64,000 bases of DNA from Marinifilum breve (GTDB lineage Bacteria > Bacteroidota > Bacteroidia > Bacteroidales > Marinifilaceae), in NCBI RefSeq assembly GCF_003202155.1, contig NZ_QFLI01000002.1, positions 620,001 to 684,000 of the forward strand, written 5' to 3'. The notes beneath the pieces were generated by a model, which had not been told where the DNA came from, ran no database searches, and was given only the letters and a program-made list of their open reading frames with translations. Position numbers and translations under genes: made by a program. Positions 1 through 8,130 of the stretch are shown piece after piece (position 1 is the stretch's first letter; the number at the start of each line of letters is the position of its first letter).

Positions 1-93
1 AAGTGCGGCGGCGTGATCTTCGAACAAGTTCTCAGCTTCCCCGTCTTCCTAAAAATTTTTCTGCGTCTAATTAGCTAGACCTTCCAATGCCCA
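1..93. repeat. Dispersed 94-bp repeat, copy 1 (cut by window edge)
   Basis: This copy matches 3267-3360 in the same orientation. The two share the opening AAGTGCGGCG, then GATCTTCGAACAA, TTCTCAGCT, CCCGTCTT, TTTTCTGCGT and finally GACCTTCCAATGCCCA, with a few substitutions and one indel. The inverted repeat that opens copy 2 would lie partly outside the window here. I see no coding potential. The two copies bracket the block of genes at 194-3094. Confidence 0.75.
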
Positions 94-193
94 CATTGGT
101 CACTGGAACAAAATAAAGGTCAGAAATGATACTTCTAAAGAATAATCCAATATAAATCATAGAGAGCCTTAAAATTATAATAATCGATTACAT

Positions 194-1072
194 CTATTTT
201 GTCGAGTTTACTTCATACTTACCATCAGTTCGAACGTAAAAAATACTTTCTTCTTCCGAGTCAGAATTGATTGTATGCTCTCCTCCACCCATTGATGCAA
301 AATATGAGCCTGGTTCCAATGTTTTCATCTCTGTTTTGCCAAGTTCATGATACTTTGGTAAACCTTTAATCACTACAGCTCTAAAACTTGAAGCATGACT
401 AATTATTTTGCCACTAAAACCAGCTGGTAGTTTAATAAAGGTACCATTCAACTGACCACTTTCAGTACTTCCCCAAAGAAATGCCATTTTAACACCATGC
501 TTCGATGCTTTGGCTTCTGGTTGATCAATCCATTTTATATCAGAAGCTCCCAACCAAACAATATTTGTTTCATCTACATTCACTGGTCTTTCTCCACTAT
601 CAAAATGCTCCTCAGGTGGAAGTACCAAATACGGACCTTCCTCAATCTCAACATAGGCAATGGTATTATTGCTCTTGGCAGAAGTAATATGTACATGACC
701 TTTAGGCTGTATCCAGAACGAACCGGAAGGCATCCACATATCACCAGCATTTGGATCATCGTTATGAATCACTCCACTAATCACAACACCCCGATACGAA
801 ACATTGTGAATGTGCGGAGGTGATGAAAAACCATCTGTAGGTTTCAACAAAAACCCTGTTGGCTCAGTTCCTTTTCTATCTCCCCATAAAGTTCCTGCTT
901 TTGGAGCCAAATCTCCACGTTTGGGATTTAGGTGCGTCCATTCAACTTCTGACCTTAAAACAAGTTCGTAAATGGCCTTTGTATTCGTATCATTTACACC
1001 ATCAGATTTGCTTTTTGAATTGGAGCAAGCTGACAAAGTGCTTGCCAATGCCAATATTAGAAATATTCTCAT
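194..1072 (-). CDS. DUF4437-type cupin lipoprotein
   Basis: The 292-residue product starts with a lipoprotein signal ending at Cys16 (LSAC), so it is probably tethered to the outer membrane or periplasmic face. The rest reads as two cupin-like beta-rich halves. The first has a [15 protein letters not shown] stretch around residue 85 and the second an [14 protein letters not shown] stretch around 225, the typical pair of cupin motif-1 relatives in DUF4437 proteins. The substrate of this family is not known. It lies about 115 bp downstream of the nitroreductase gene on the same strand and may be co-transcribed with it. The family call rests on overall pattern and length. Confidence 0.7.
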   Translation of the reverse strand: MRIFLILALASTLSACSNSKSKSDGVNDTNTKAIYELVLRSEVEWTHLNPKRGDLAPKAGTLWGDRKGTEPTGFLLKPTDGFSSPPHIHNVSYRGVVISGVIHNDDPNAGDMWMPSGSFWIQPKGHVHITSAKSNNTIAYVEIEEGPYLVLPPEEHFDSGERPVNVDETNIVWLGASDIKWIDQPEAKASKHGVKMAFLWGSTESGQLNGTFIKLPAGFSGKIISHASSFRAVVIKGLPKYHELGKTEMKTLEPGSYFASMGGGEHTINSDSEEESIFYVRTDGKYEVNSTK

Positions 1073-1187
1073 CCTAGTGATTTTTAAATTAAACTTCTCT
1101 CAAATAATGCCGAATAATTATCTTTATACATATTCATCAGCAAGAGGTCTTATAATTTACAAAACTTTATTTCAGTCTCTTAAGCAT

Positions 1188-1823
1188 TTACCACTTTTCC
1201 CAATGAATATTGTTGGCATCAAACTTATCCTTTGGCTTTTCAACTCCAGTTGGATAACCAAAAGGAATCACTGCCAACGGCATGATGTGATCTGGTAAAT
1301 TCAATACTTTCCTGGCATGCTCCATTCTCTCCTTTCCTGGATACAAGGTGCTCCAAACGCCTCCAAGTCCCATTCCTTCCATGGCCAGAAGGATATTTTG
1401 AGTTGCAGCTGAAGTATCGGTAATCCAAAACTCGGGTGCTTCTTCCCTCACCTTACTCATATCTCCACAAACCACAATGGCTGCTGGCGATCCGTCCAGG
1501 CCTCGTGCATACTTTAACTCTTTTCGGAGTTCCAACATGGTATTTCGGTCTTCAATCACCAAGAACTGCCATGGTCTGGCATCGAATCCCGTTGGCGCGG
1601 CCATACCTGCCTTCAATAGGGTCATGATATCATCTTTCGACACCTTCTGATCGGTATAATTTCTTACACTTTTGCGTTCGTGAATTACAGATAGTATGGC
1701 TTCTCTTTTGGTACTTGATGATTGTGAAATCTCTTCTGCTTTCTTTCTTGTGTCAACCAACTTATAAGTAGTAAGCAATAAGGCTACAGCTAACAACAAG
1801 GATAATAAATGACTCTTATTCAT
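1188..1823 (-). CDS. Membrane-anchored nitroreductase-family flavoprotein
   Basis: The 211-residue protein has a nitroreductase fold preceded by an N-terminal hydrophobic segment (about residues 5-20), which cytosolic nitroreductases lack, so the enzyme is probably exported but anchored. The FMN-binding start RKSVRNYTDQ near residue 50 is followed by a PTGFDARPWQFLVI stretch and GLGGVWSTLYP near residue 155, all typical of the family. It would reduce nitro, quinone or flavin substrates using FMN. It begins 9 bp after the flavinylated FeS membrane protein encoded just upstream, so the two are likely one operon, which suggests that electrons reach it from the membrane partner. The actual substrate cannot be read from sequence. 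Confidence 0.85.
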   Translation of the reverse strand: MNKSHLLSLLLAVALLLTTYKLVDTRKKAEEISQSSSTKREAILSVIHERKSVRNYTDQKVSKDDIMTLLKAGMAAPTGFDARPWQFLVIEDRNTMLELRKELKYARGLDGSPAAIVVCGDMSKVREEAPEFWITDTSAATQNILLAMEGMGLGGVWSTLYPGKERMEHARKVLNLPDHIMPLAVIPFGYPTGVEKPKDKFDANNIHWEKW

Positions 1824-1832
1824 ATGATCTAT

Positions 1833-3011
1833 TTAATTTTTGAATGGTTTTCTAATGGTTTCTAATAAATATCCCGTCGGGCAAACATAAGTACACCAAG
1901 GACGAGGGGTAAAAATTGACAAAATCAAAAAGGCAACTGCCAATACGATTACCGGTATTGATGCTGAGTTGTACAGAAATGCTGAAAAAGGTTCAACATT
2001 GGTCAAATCGAAACTTACACCGGTAAATAGCAATAGCATGATGGTGGCAAATACTTTCTCGCGCAGAGTAGACAGAAATTGTTTTACCGTCGGCGATAAC
2101 TTTACTTTTTTCTTCTTTACTTTCCCTAACAAATCCTGCGATGCGCCAAAAGGACACAGGTGAGCACAATAAAAAGATTTGCTCTTGCTCAAAGGAAGTA
2201 CAACACTTAAGACCAATATTCCAAATACAAATAGTTTGGCTGGCAGATCAATTCCATGTGTGGTCCAATTGCTAAAAGAAAACAAGGACAAGAAAGTTCC
2301 TGACCAGAATCCCAGTATTACCACAACTAGTATTTGGTAGGCAATCCTAAATCTTTTCAGCATTTTAGGCACAAAAAACTGGATTAAAGCCAATATCAAT
2401 AGAACAACTCCCAATACATTCTTTAAAATGGCCAGGAAATCTGTTTGAACGGCAAGAGAAACCGATTGATTCAGAATTTTTCCCGCACTGTGCTTCATGG
2501 TTTTGATAATGGCTTTGGATGTAAGTGTAGCTCCGCTTACCACATCCACTTTGGAATTCAGAATATCATGAATTTCCATTTTATCCCAGGTTTCCATAAA
2601 GCCTGTTTTCCTAATCTTCTCAACAAAATCAGAAGATTCATAGTTTTTAAGCAACCTTATCCCAACAAGACTATCCTGATTGGTAAAACCCATTAATACC
2701 GGAACCGAGGATGCAAAACCAATAATCGAATCGGATACAGGACTGGTATTGTAAGCCCAGCCCACCTGATCCTGATTTGAAAAAACAAGAATACTATCGT
2801 TCTGAAGCTTAAAACTTGAGGCATCCGAAAATAAAGTCCTGATGTCATCAATGGTATATTTAGCTGGCTGCTTTACATCTGTTTTACTCACAAAAATTTC
2901 ATAGCCAAAAATCTTCTCTCTTTGGATTGCCAAAACAGCCAGCAGCAAGACAATCATAGCAATGGCATAGATTTTTTGAATGGTAGATTGTTTTACGATT
3001 CCCTTCCTCAT
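1833..3011 (-). CDS. FMN-binding / NosR-like CX3CP membrane electron-transfer protein
   Basis: The 392-residue protein has an N-terminal membrane anchor (about 14-28) and an extracytosolic FMN-binding domain ending in SGATLTS at residues 159-165, the site where Apbe-type flavin transferases attach FMN to threonine in RnfG/NqrC relatives. About five further membrane segments follow. Two loops carry CAHLCP (Cys282, Cys286) and CTYVCP (Cys373, Cys377), the CX3CP pairs known from NosR/NapH-type proteins. The architecture fits transfer of electrons from the membrane to an extracytosolic flavin. It overlaps a 28-codon gene upstream by an ATGA junction and is followed closely by the anchored nitroreductase. 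Confidence 0.85.
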   Translation of the reverse strand: MRKGIVKQSTIQKIYAIAMIVLLLAVLAIQREKIFGYEIFVSKTDVKQPAKYTIDDIRTLFSDASSFKLQNDSILVFSNQDQVGWAYNTSPVSDSIIGFASSVPVLMGFTNQDSLVGIRLLKNYESSDFVEKIRKTGFMETWDKMEIHDILNSKVDVVSGATLTSKAIIKTMKHSAGKILNQSVSLAVQTDFLAILKNVLGVVLLILALIQFFVPKMLKRFRIAYQILVVVILGFWSGTFLSLFSFSNWTTHGIDLPAKLFVFGILVLSVVLPLSKSKSFYCAHLCPFGASQDLLGKVKKKKVKLSPTVKQFLSTLREKVFATIMLLLFTGVSFDLTNVEPFSAFLYNSASIPVIVLAVAFLILSIFTPRPWCTYVCPTGYLLETIRKPFKN

Positions 3012-3094
3012 AATGCCAATAATAAAATGATTACTGTTGCAGCCAGTATGATGTTGATTACATCGCTAATGCTTAATTTCTTTTTTTCACTCAT
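3008..3094 (-). CDS. 28-residue single-pass membrane protein
   Basis: A short reading frame begins MSEKKKLSISDVINIILAAT and continues with a hydrophobic tail to the stop. It has a lysine-rich start and then about 18 hydrophobic residues, so it looks like a single transmembrane helix with an inside-positive N-terminus. Its TGA overlaps the ATG of the FMN-binding membrane protein (ATGA), the usual sign of translational coupling, and an AGAAAGAA stretch precedes the start. I do not recognise a family. It could be a small subunit or assembly partner of the downstream redox protein, or a leader that couples its translation. Confidence 0.6.
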   Translation of the reverse strand: MSEKKKLSISDVINIILAATVIILLLAL

Positions 3095-3257
3095 TTCTTT
3101 CTATTTCGTTTTTATAACTACCCTTCACTCCTCAATTGAATCAAGGCTTAAAAATTCTTTTTATTCTTCTACCTCAAGCCGGAAGGCTCTTCCTTTCTCC
3201 ATTGATGAGAAAGGAAGCAAAGAATCTAGGGCGTGTAAACTCAAACTACCTCTACTT

Positions 3258-3360
3258 GAGAACTTTAAGTGCGGCGAGAGGATCTTCGAACAAAGTTCTC
3301 AGCTATCCCGTCTTACTATAAGGTTTTCTGCGTATAAGCAGCTTGACCTTCCAATGCCCA
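3258..3360. repeat. Dispersed 94-bp repeat, copy 2, with terminal inverted repeat
   Basis: Positions 3267-3360 repeat positions 1-93. The copy is preceded by GAGAACTTT (3258-3266), which is perfectly complementary to AAAGTTCTC at 3292-3300, so the left half can form a 9-bp stem with a loop of about 25 bases. The rest of the 3100-3720 intergenic stretch holds a second small palindrome (near 3450-3475, CTCACTCAAAGTGAG) and no convincing gene. Confidence 0.7.
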
Positions 3361-3608
3361 TGAGCTCCGTATTTTCAGAGTCATTCCATTATTCCACACT
3401 TGAAAGCCATAAACTTCATTAAAGTGATACCTTCAGCCTATCAGCAATTGATGCTCTCACTCAAAGTGAGGGTATCAATACTTAATTGGTGAAGAATACA
3501 AATCTAACTTGATGCCTTTGAATGCTTGTTGTACTGAAATTGGGAAAAATGGGACATTACTACAATATTTTGTTAACTCGTTTAAAAGTATTGATTGTAC
3601 ATGTATTG

Positions 3609-3636
3609 GATAAAATTGTATAATTATTGGATTTTA
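3609..3636 (+). promoter_or_regulatory. Partial match to the AraC-linked 49-bp element
   Basis: ATAAAATTGTATaaTtATTGG here resembles the centre of the elements at 6828-6876 and 7884-7932, read on the same strand. It lies about 90 bp before the AraC-type gene. I infer an autoregulatory site. The match is only about 20 bases, in a very A+T-rich region. Confidence 0.4.
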
Positions 3637-3724
3637 CTTCAAATCAGCCTCTTTAAGTTTTTGTTAACAAGATTTTTCAGCCCTAATTCCGTATATTGCG
3701 TTCAAACAAACCAATTTTAATACA

Positions 3725-4582
3725 ATGCATACAGAAAGAGCGAACAAATTATTTGAGATTCATATAGAGGAATTATCAACTTGGGGAAAGCGACCACATA
3801 AGCACAATTTCTTTGAGATCGTTTATGTGGAAAAAGGATCAGGCTACCAATGCATCAACAATCATGAATTCGAATACCATGAAGGCAATATATTCCTGCT
3901 TCCTCCTTTGGATTGTCATTCCTTTAAAATTAAAGAAGAATCTCGTTTCTATTTCATTCGCTTCACCGATCATTACTTTCTAAAAAATGACGGCCTCACA
4001 GATTATAAAGATTGGTTTGATAAGGTTGCCTACATTCTGGCAAATTACAATAAGGTGCCTGGTGATATCATTGCCACCAATCGTGAACGAAATTTCATTA
4101 TCGATAACATCAAATCCATTTACCAGGAATACTTATCTGCAGATTCTTACTCCGATTCAATTATTGCAGGTTCTATTGCTTCCATCCTAAACATACTGGC
4201 GCGAAGCATTGAAAAAAGATATGTTGACCAGGCCAATGAGATCGACAATCGTTTTGGCGAAATCTTACGCTACATCAATACCAATATCTTTAACAGCGAA
4301 AATTTAAGAGTTCCTAAGCTTGCTGACAAGTTCGGCATTTCTAAATCTTATTTTTCGGAATACTTTAAAAAGCAGGCTGGTATTAGTTTGGCAGACTACA
4401 TTATTAAATCCAAACTAAGAATCGTGGAGACTAAAGTTCTGCATACCGATCTTTCCTTAAAGGAAATTGCCTATCAGTTGAATTTTACGGATAGTAGCCA
4501 CTTGTCGAGATCATTCAAGAAAGTTTACGGAATGACAGTTAAGGAATTCAAGAATGGCGGTCACTCCTATTGTGTTTCATAA
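3725..4582 (+). CDS. AraC-family transcriptional regulator with cupin sensor
   Basis: The 285-residue protein has an N-terminal cupin-type ligand domain ([16 protein letters not shown] near residue 26, a second histidine-containing strand near DCHSF) and a C-terminal AraC-type double HTH from about residue 185 ([19 protein letters not shown], then [20 protein letters not shown]). It should bind DNA in response to a small molecule, which is unknown. It stands alone, convergent with the solute-binding protein gene. Related sequence elements in front of it and in front of two neighbouring transcription units suggest that it controls the SDR operon and the second nitroreductase. Confidence 0.9.
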   Translation: MHTERANKLFEIHIEELSTWGKRPHKHNFFEIVYVEKGSGYQCINNHEFEYHEGNIFLLPPLDCHSFKIKEESRFYFIRFTDHYFLKNDGLTDYKDWFDKVAYILANYNKVPGDIIATNRERNFIIDNIKSIYQEYLSADSYSDSIIAGSIASILNILARSIEKRYVDQANEIDNRFGEILRYINTNIFNSENLRVPKLADKFGISKSYFSEYFKKQAGISLADYIIKSKLRIVETKVLHTDLSLKEIAYQLNFTDSSHLSRSFKKVYGMTVKEFKNGGHSYCVS

Positions 4583-4607
4583 ATCATTTTCTGCGTGAAA
4601 ATTCATT

Positions 4608-5414
4608 TTATACCAAAACTAGTTTATGGTTTGCCAACAACCATCTATAGGTAAGTTCATCCAGAATCTCATTTTTACACGAAACCTGGTAATCCAATTC
4701 ACTGATAATTTCATTGGAAAAGCGAAGGGAATCCAAGAGATGCAGTTGATCAGCAGAAAATAAGTGCTTTCTATCTTCTCTCAATAAAAGCACAGCTTTA
4801 TCAACTGATCCCAGTAATCCTTTGGGATCTTTCAATTCTCGAATCCCATAAAGGTGATGCAAATAATTGGGCTTCCACAAGGGAACTACAATCCATTCCT
4901 GATTTGCAAAGGCATGTTCCAACGCACCATAGCAACACTCTTCGGTTCCTGTAAAAAAGCGATAGCCTGTTTTATTCAATCCATACAAGTTCATCATTTT
5001 CCTGGATGAGCGAGTAATTCCAGCCCCAGAGCAAACTCCCTGAATGGCAGGCCTCATCTTTTCAAATACTTTTTGCTTGTGAAGATCGGCAATCTCTGCG
5101 ACCTCTTCAATTGGAACATAGTCAGGAACTGCCCACATGGAATAGGGGTTGTAATGCAATCCCAGTTCCAATAAAGACACCTCCTTTTCCACCTCTGCCT
5201 TGAATTTACCGTCGCTAAATGGCAACCAGGCGGATGTCAACATGTCCACCTCACCTAATCGCAACCTGTCAAAGTTATCCTGATGTGGTGCGTATACCCT
5301 ATTTACATCAAATCCCATACTCCTCAACACATTTGTCAGTAAGGATGCTGTTACCCTATGAAAAGAGAGGTCTGTTACTCCTAGGCTTATTACTTTCCTG
5401 TATTTAATATGCAT
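4608..5414 (-). CDS. Glycine-betaine-type (OpuAC-like) substrate-binding domain protein, no signal peptide
   Basis: About 268 residues from the ATG at 5414, which is preceded by GGAAAG; a TTG 39 bases further upstream is possible but less likely. The fold is that of type-II periplasmic binding proteins for betaine/choline: an N-terminal LGVTDLSFHRVTASLL strand-helix, GEVDMLTSAWLPFSDGK near residue 55, and IVVPLWKPNYLHH near 180. Unlike transport proteins it has no signal peptide, and no ABC permease or ATPase is nearby. It follows an SDR gene by about 43 bp and is probably co-transcribed. It may sense or sequester a quaternary amine in the cytoplasm, but this is inference. Confidence 0.8.
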   Translation of the reverse strand: MHIKYRKVISLGVTDLSFHRVTASLLTNVLRSMGFDVNRVYAPHQDNFDRLRLGEVDMLTSAWLPFSDGKFKAEVEKEVSLLELGLHYNPYSMWAVPDYVPIEEVAEIADLHKQKVFEKMRPAIQGVCSGAGITRSSRKMMNLYGLNKTGYRFFTGTEECCYGALEHAFANQEWIVVPLWKPNYLHHLYGIRELKDPKGLLGSVDKAVLLLREDRKHLFSADQLHLLDSLRFSNEIISELDYQVSCKNEILDELTYRWLLANHKLVLV

Positions 5415-5457
5415 GAGATTCTTTCCATTAACAGCTTTATTGCAGATCTCCAAACAA

Positions 5458-6258
5458 TTATCCTACAATTTTATGGGTAAGCTCCATCAATTCATCTACA
5501 ATGGTTTTATCGTAAGCATCGGGATGAGCCATTCCAAATGATCCCCTGTCGTTATCGAAGTATTTTCCAGATACATCTACATATTCATCAGATACTCCCA
5601 AGGCAATTAAAATATCAGCACCTTTATCTACCGACGACCATGAATTCCCAAAGGCTTCTTTTACCATTTTTGTATTCAACAAAGATCCTGGATTTACAGG
5701 AACAATAGTCAAGTCCGGCTCTTCTTGGGCCATATGAAAACTCCACATGGTTAAAGCCAATTTACTTTGTGCATAAGCATCACTTACCCCTATGTTTTCT
5801 TCTCCTATTAAAGCACCGAAAGAAATTGATGATTGGGCAGCCGAACTTAGATTTATGACTCTGGCCTGATTTGATTTCTTCAACAATGGCAACAGCTCAT
5901 TGGTAAACAAAACCTGTGCAAAATAATTAACAACAAATCTCATTTCCAGTCCATTCTTGTTATGCGATTCCGCACTATGATATACGCCAGCATTGTTAAT
6001 TAAAACATCCAATTTTGATAGTTCTCCATTTACCTGTTGGGTCATTTGTTTTACCGATTCGAAATCAGAAAAATCAGCAGTAAAACCTTTTACACTCTCA
6101 TTTCCCGTTACTGATTTAATTTCAGCTATTAGAGCATCCAGTTTATTTTGGTTTCTTCCATGCAGATACACTTCATGATCATCGGCAGCCAGTTTAGTGG
6201 CTGTCAACTTCCCAATTCCATCGGTACTTCCTGTGATTAATATTGTTTTCTTCATCAT
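5458..6258 (-). CDS. Short-chain dehydrogenase/reductase (SDR)
   Basis: The 266-residue protein shows the classical SDR landmarks: TGSTDGIGKLTATKLA near residue 9 (TGxxxGxG cofactor motif), LINNAGVY near 86, the catalytic serine region NLSSAAQSS near 135, and YAQSK with the catalytic Tyr and Lys near 160. The arginine after the second strand (HGRNQNK) favours NADP(H). The sequence resembles retinol-dehydrogenase/WW-oxidoreductase-like SDRs. It is the middle gene of a three-gene minus-strand unit (hypothetical, SDR, binding protein) headed by the 49-bp element at 6828-6876. The substrate is unknown. Confidence 0.9.
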   Translation of the reverse strand: MMKKTILITGSTDGIGKLTATKLAADDHEVYLHGRNQNKLDALIAEIKSVTGNESVKGFTADFSDFESVKQMTQQVNGELSKLDVLINNAGVYHSAESHNKNGLEMRFVVNYFAQVLFTNELLPLLKKSNQARVINLSSAAQSSISFGALIGEENIGVSDAYAQSKLALTMWSFHMAQEEPDLTIVPVNPGSLLNTKMVKEAFGNSWSSVDKGADILIALGVSDEYVDVSGKYFDNDRGSFGMAHPDAYDKTIVDELMELTHKIVG

Positions 6259-6293
6259 TTTAACTTTTAATAGTTCAAAACTTTAAGCACTAC

Positions 6294-6767
6294 CTAACAA
6301 GCGATCTCTATTTGTCTAATTTTAAGCACATGCATAATTGCCCTAAGAATCATCAATACTGTAAACTTCTCTTTGCTGAAGTCAATTTGGATCACCGATT
6401 CAGGCACACCTGCAATCACATCAAAAAATTTGTGGTTTACTTTCTCCACCTCATCAAATGATATAGTCTCACCAACTTTTTTATCAAAGATATCAGGCAG
6501 TAGCTTCTGCTTAAATACAAAGTGCTCTCCACGATTCAAGAGTTCTTCATTCCCTATTACCGATTCTTCAACATGATAGATTGAAATTTCAACTTCATCA
6601 TCCTTTGGCACATCACCTTTAAAAAACCGTTCAGAAACATATTTACGTCCAGCATTCACAGCAACTTCCTTCTTTTGCTTATCATTATCTAAGAAACAAA
6701 ATCGAAGTGCTTCTTCTTCCAGTATAATCTCACAAACCTTTAAGTTCCGGCTGTTCTTGCTTTCCAT
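6294..6767 (-). CDS. Hypothetical protein, first gene of the SDR operon
   Basis: I do not recognise a family for this 157-residue soluble protein. It is rich in Glu, Lys and Phe, has no signal peptide or membrane segment, and ends with a hydrophobic helix-like stretch (FTVLMILRAIMHVLKIRQ). It lies 35 bp upstream of the SDR gene on the same strand and about 60 bp downstream of the 49-bp conserved element, so it is probably the first gene of the unit. Confidence 0.65.
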   Translation of the reverse strand: MESKNSRNLKVCEIILEEEALRFCFLDNDKQKKEVAVNAGRKYVSERFFKGDVPKDDEVEISIYHVEESVIGNEELLNRGEHFVFKQKLLPDIFDKKVGETISFDEVEKVNHKFFDVIAGVPESVIQIDFSKEKFTVLMILRAIMHVLKIRQIEIAC

Positions 6768-6827
6768 TTTTTTGAAATTCTTTTTACTTAGTAATTACAA
6801 ATCTACAGACATCAGATAGTAATAACA

Positions 6828-6876
6828 TTGTAAGCTAATCCCATAAAATTGTATTTTAATTGGTTGTATATACAAT
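6828..6876 (-). promoter_or_regulatory. 49-bp conserved upstream element, copy 1
   Basis: This stretch is identical to 7884-7932 at 42 of 49 positions by hand alignment. The shared core is AATTGTATTTTAA and GGTTGTATAT, with TTGTAAG at the other end. The spacing to the start of the downstream gene is about 60 bp. Repeated ATTGTAT/TTGTATA half-sites suggest a dimeric or tandem-HTH binding protein, most simply the AraC regulator at 3725. Confidence 0.6.
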
Positions 6877-7030
6877 ATGAAAGTATAATTCCGATTGGAT
6901 TATCAAATTTCCATTGATTTCACCCATTCTTTTTATCAATTGAACCAATTTGAATGCACTTTAACAATTGGGATTTCTTGCCATTCCCTTTTACTTGCAC
7001 TGTGCACTTCTAATTAAAATTGAAGGCACA

Positions 7031-7067
7031 AAAAAAGTCTGCCAGCTATGAAAGCTAACAGACTTTT
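7031..7067 (-). terminator. Rho-independent terminator of the nitroreductase gene
   Basis: Read on the minus strand, AAAGTCTG(T/C)... pairs with ...GGCAGACTTT around a short loop and runs into a T tract. It lies about 30 bp after the stop codon of the 7095-7766 gene. Confidence 0.85.
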
Positions 7068-7094
7068 AAACAATAAAACCAAACAGTCTGGTTA

Positions 7095-7766
7095 TTATCT
7101 AACCCATTCAACAACTTCTTCCATTGGGAAACGTGATTGTGGAAATGGAGAGTCTTCTTTTTTGTAACCAAAAGCTACCATTGCAGCCACTCCAAGTTTA
7201 CTGGTATCCACAACTCCAGCCTCCGTTAAAATTTCTTCTACTTTTGCTCTGTCGAAACCTTCGATCGGACAAGAGTCGATTCCAATTTGTGCAGCTGCAG
7301 TCATCATGTTTGCAAATGGCAAATAAACCTGCTTACATGCCCAATCAAAAATCTTACGATCATCTGTTAAATCAAACTCATTCTCCATAAATCCTTTGAA
7401 GAACTTCAGCTTCATTTCCTCAATTTCAGCAGGCAATTTATCTACTACTTGCGATTTGTATTTTAGGTAATCCGAACCCACTCTCATCTCATCACCTTTA
7501 CGAGCCAATAAAATTACAAAGTGACTTGCCGAAGCCAATTGCTTCTGTGCACCCCAACTTGGCTCTGATAATTTTCCACGCAATTCTTGATTCTGAACAA
7601 CCACAAATTTCCAAGGTTCCCAACCAAATGAACTTGGAGAACGTCTTCCTACTTCCAAAATGAATTCAAAATCTTCATCCTTAATTTTTTGTTCTGGTTC
7701 AAACTCTTTGATTGCACGACGATAAGCATGCGCCTTTAAAATCTCTTCTTTTTTTGCTTGCATCAT
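7095..7766 (-). CDS. NAD(P)H-dependent nitroreductase (NfsB-like)
   Basis: This 223-residue cytosolic flavoprotein has the family start AYRRAIKEFEPEQKI near residue 14, RRSPSSFGWEPWKFVVV near 41, and a C-terminal SCPIEGFDRAKVEEIL stretch followed by AAMVAFGYKK. These are the landmarks of NfsB/FRase-type oxygen-insensitive nitroreductases, which use FMN and NAD(P)H to reduce nitro compounds and quinones. It is monocistronic, with its own terminator and its own copy of the 49-bp upstream element. The shared element suggests that it is induced together with the SDR operon. Confidence 0.9.
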   Translation of the reverse strand: MMQAKKEEILKAHAYRRAIKEFEPEQKIKDEDFEFILEVGRRSPSSFGWEPWKFVVVQNQELRGKLSEPSWGAQKQLASASHFVILLARKGDEMRVGSDYLKYKSQVVDKLPAEIEEMKLKFFKGFMENEFDLTDDRKIFDWACKQVYLPFANMMTAAAQIGIDSCPIEGFDRAKVEEILTEAGVVDTSKLGVAAMVAFGYKKEDSPFPQSRFPMEEVVEWVR

Positions 7767-7883
7767 TTTATACTTTGTTTATTAATATTCTATTCAAATG
7801 AGATCAGGTATCATTGATTTTATCGATCAAAACACGTCTACAACCTGACAATACAAAACTATACAATCAGAAGTCCCCTATTG

Positions 7884-7932
7884 TTGTAAGAAAATCACAT
7901 AGAATTGTATTTTAAAAGGTTGTATATGCAAT
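7884..7932 (-). promoter_or_regulatory. 49-bp conserved upstream element, copy 2
   Basis: This is the partner of 6828-6876 (42 of 49 bases identical). It lies about 120 bp upstream of the NfsB-like nitroreductase start and has the same orientation relative to its gene as copy 1. Conservation well beyond a promoter core points to a bound regulator. Confidence 0.6.
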
Positions 7933-7979
7933 TAACCAATTCTATCTTCTGCAATCATTTTTGAATAAAAGTCTGAAAA

Positions 7980-8126
7980 CTACAGAAATATCCGATCTCC
8001 CCAGATTATAATGATAGCTATTAACAGGAAAAATCCCATTACAAAATAACATCCAAATCTTGTTGCCTGTGGTGGCCGAGGTTTAAAATCAGTAAGATCA
8101 CATTTCTTAAATGTTCCTAATGGCAT
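7980..8126 (-). CDS. 48-residue membrane protein
   Basis: The frame begins MPLGTFKKCDLTDFKPRPPQ and ends with a hydrophobic helix and WGDRIFL. There is one transmembrane segment (about residues 27-42) after a Pro/Arg-rich cytosolic-like head. It starts 4 bp after the stop codon of the lipoprotein gene, on the same strand, so it is probably the third gene of the metalloprotease operon. I do not recognise a family. Tight spacing and a clean amphipathic-to-hydrophobic design support a real small gene. Confidence 0.55.
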   Translation of the reverse strand: MPLGTFKKCDLTDFKPRPPQATRFGCYFVMGFFLLIAIIIIWGDRIFL

Positions 8127-8130
8127 TGGC

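Noticed and set aside
2922-3422. 166-codon plus-strand frame across repeat copy 2
   Set aside because: It overlaps the real minus-strand genes at 1833 and 3008 and the repeat, and its product has no recognisable domain.
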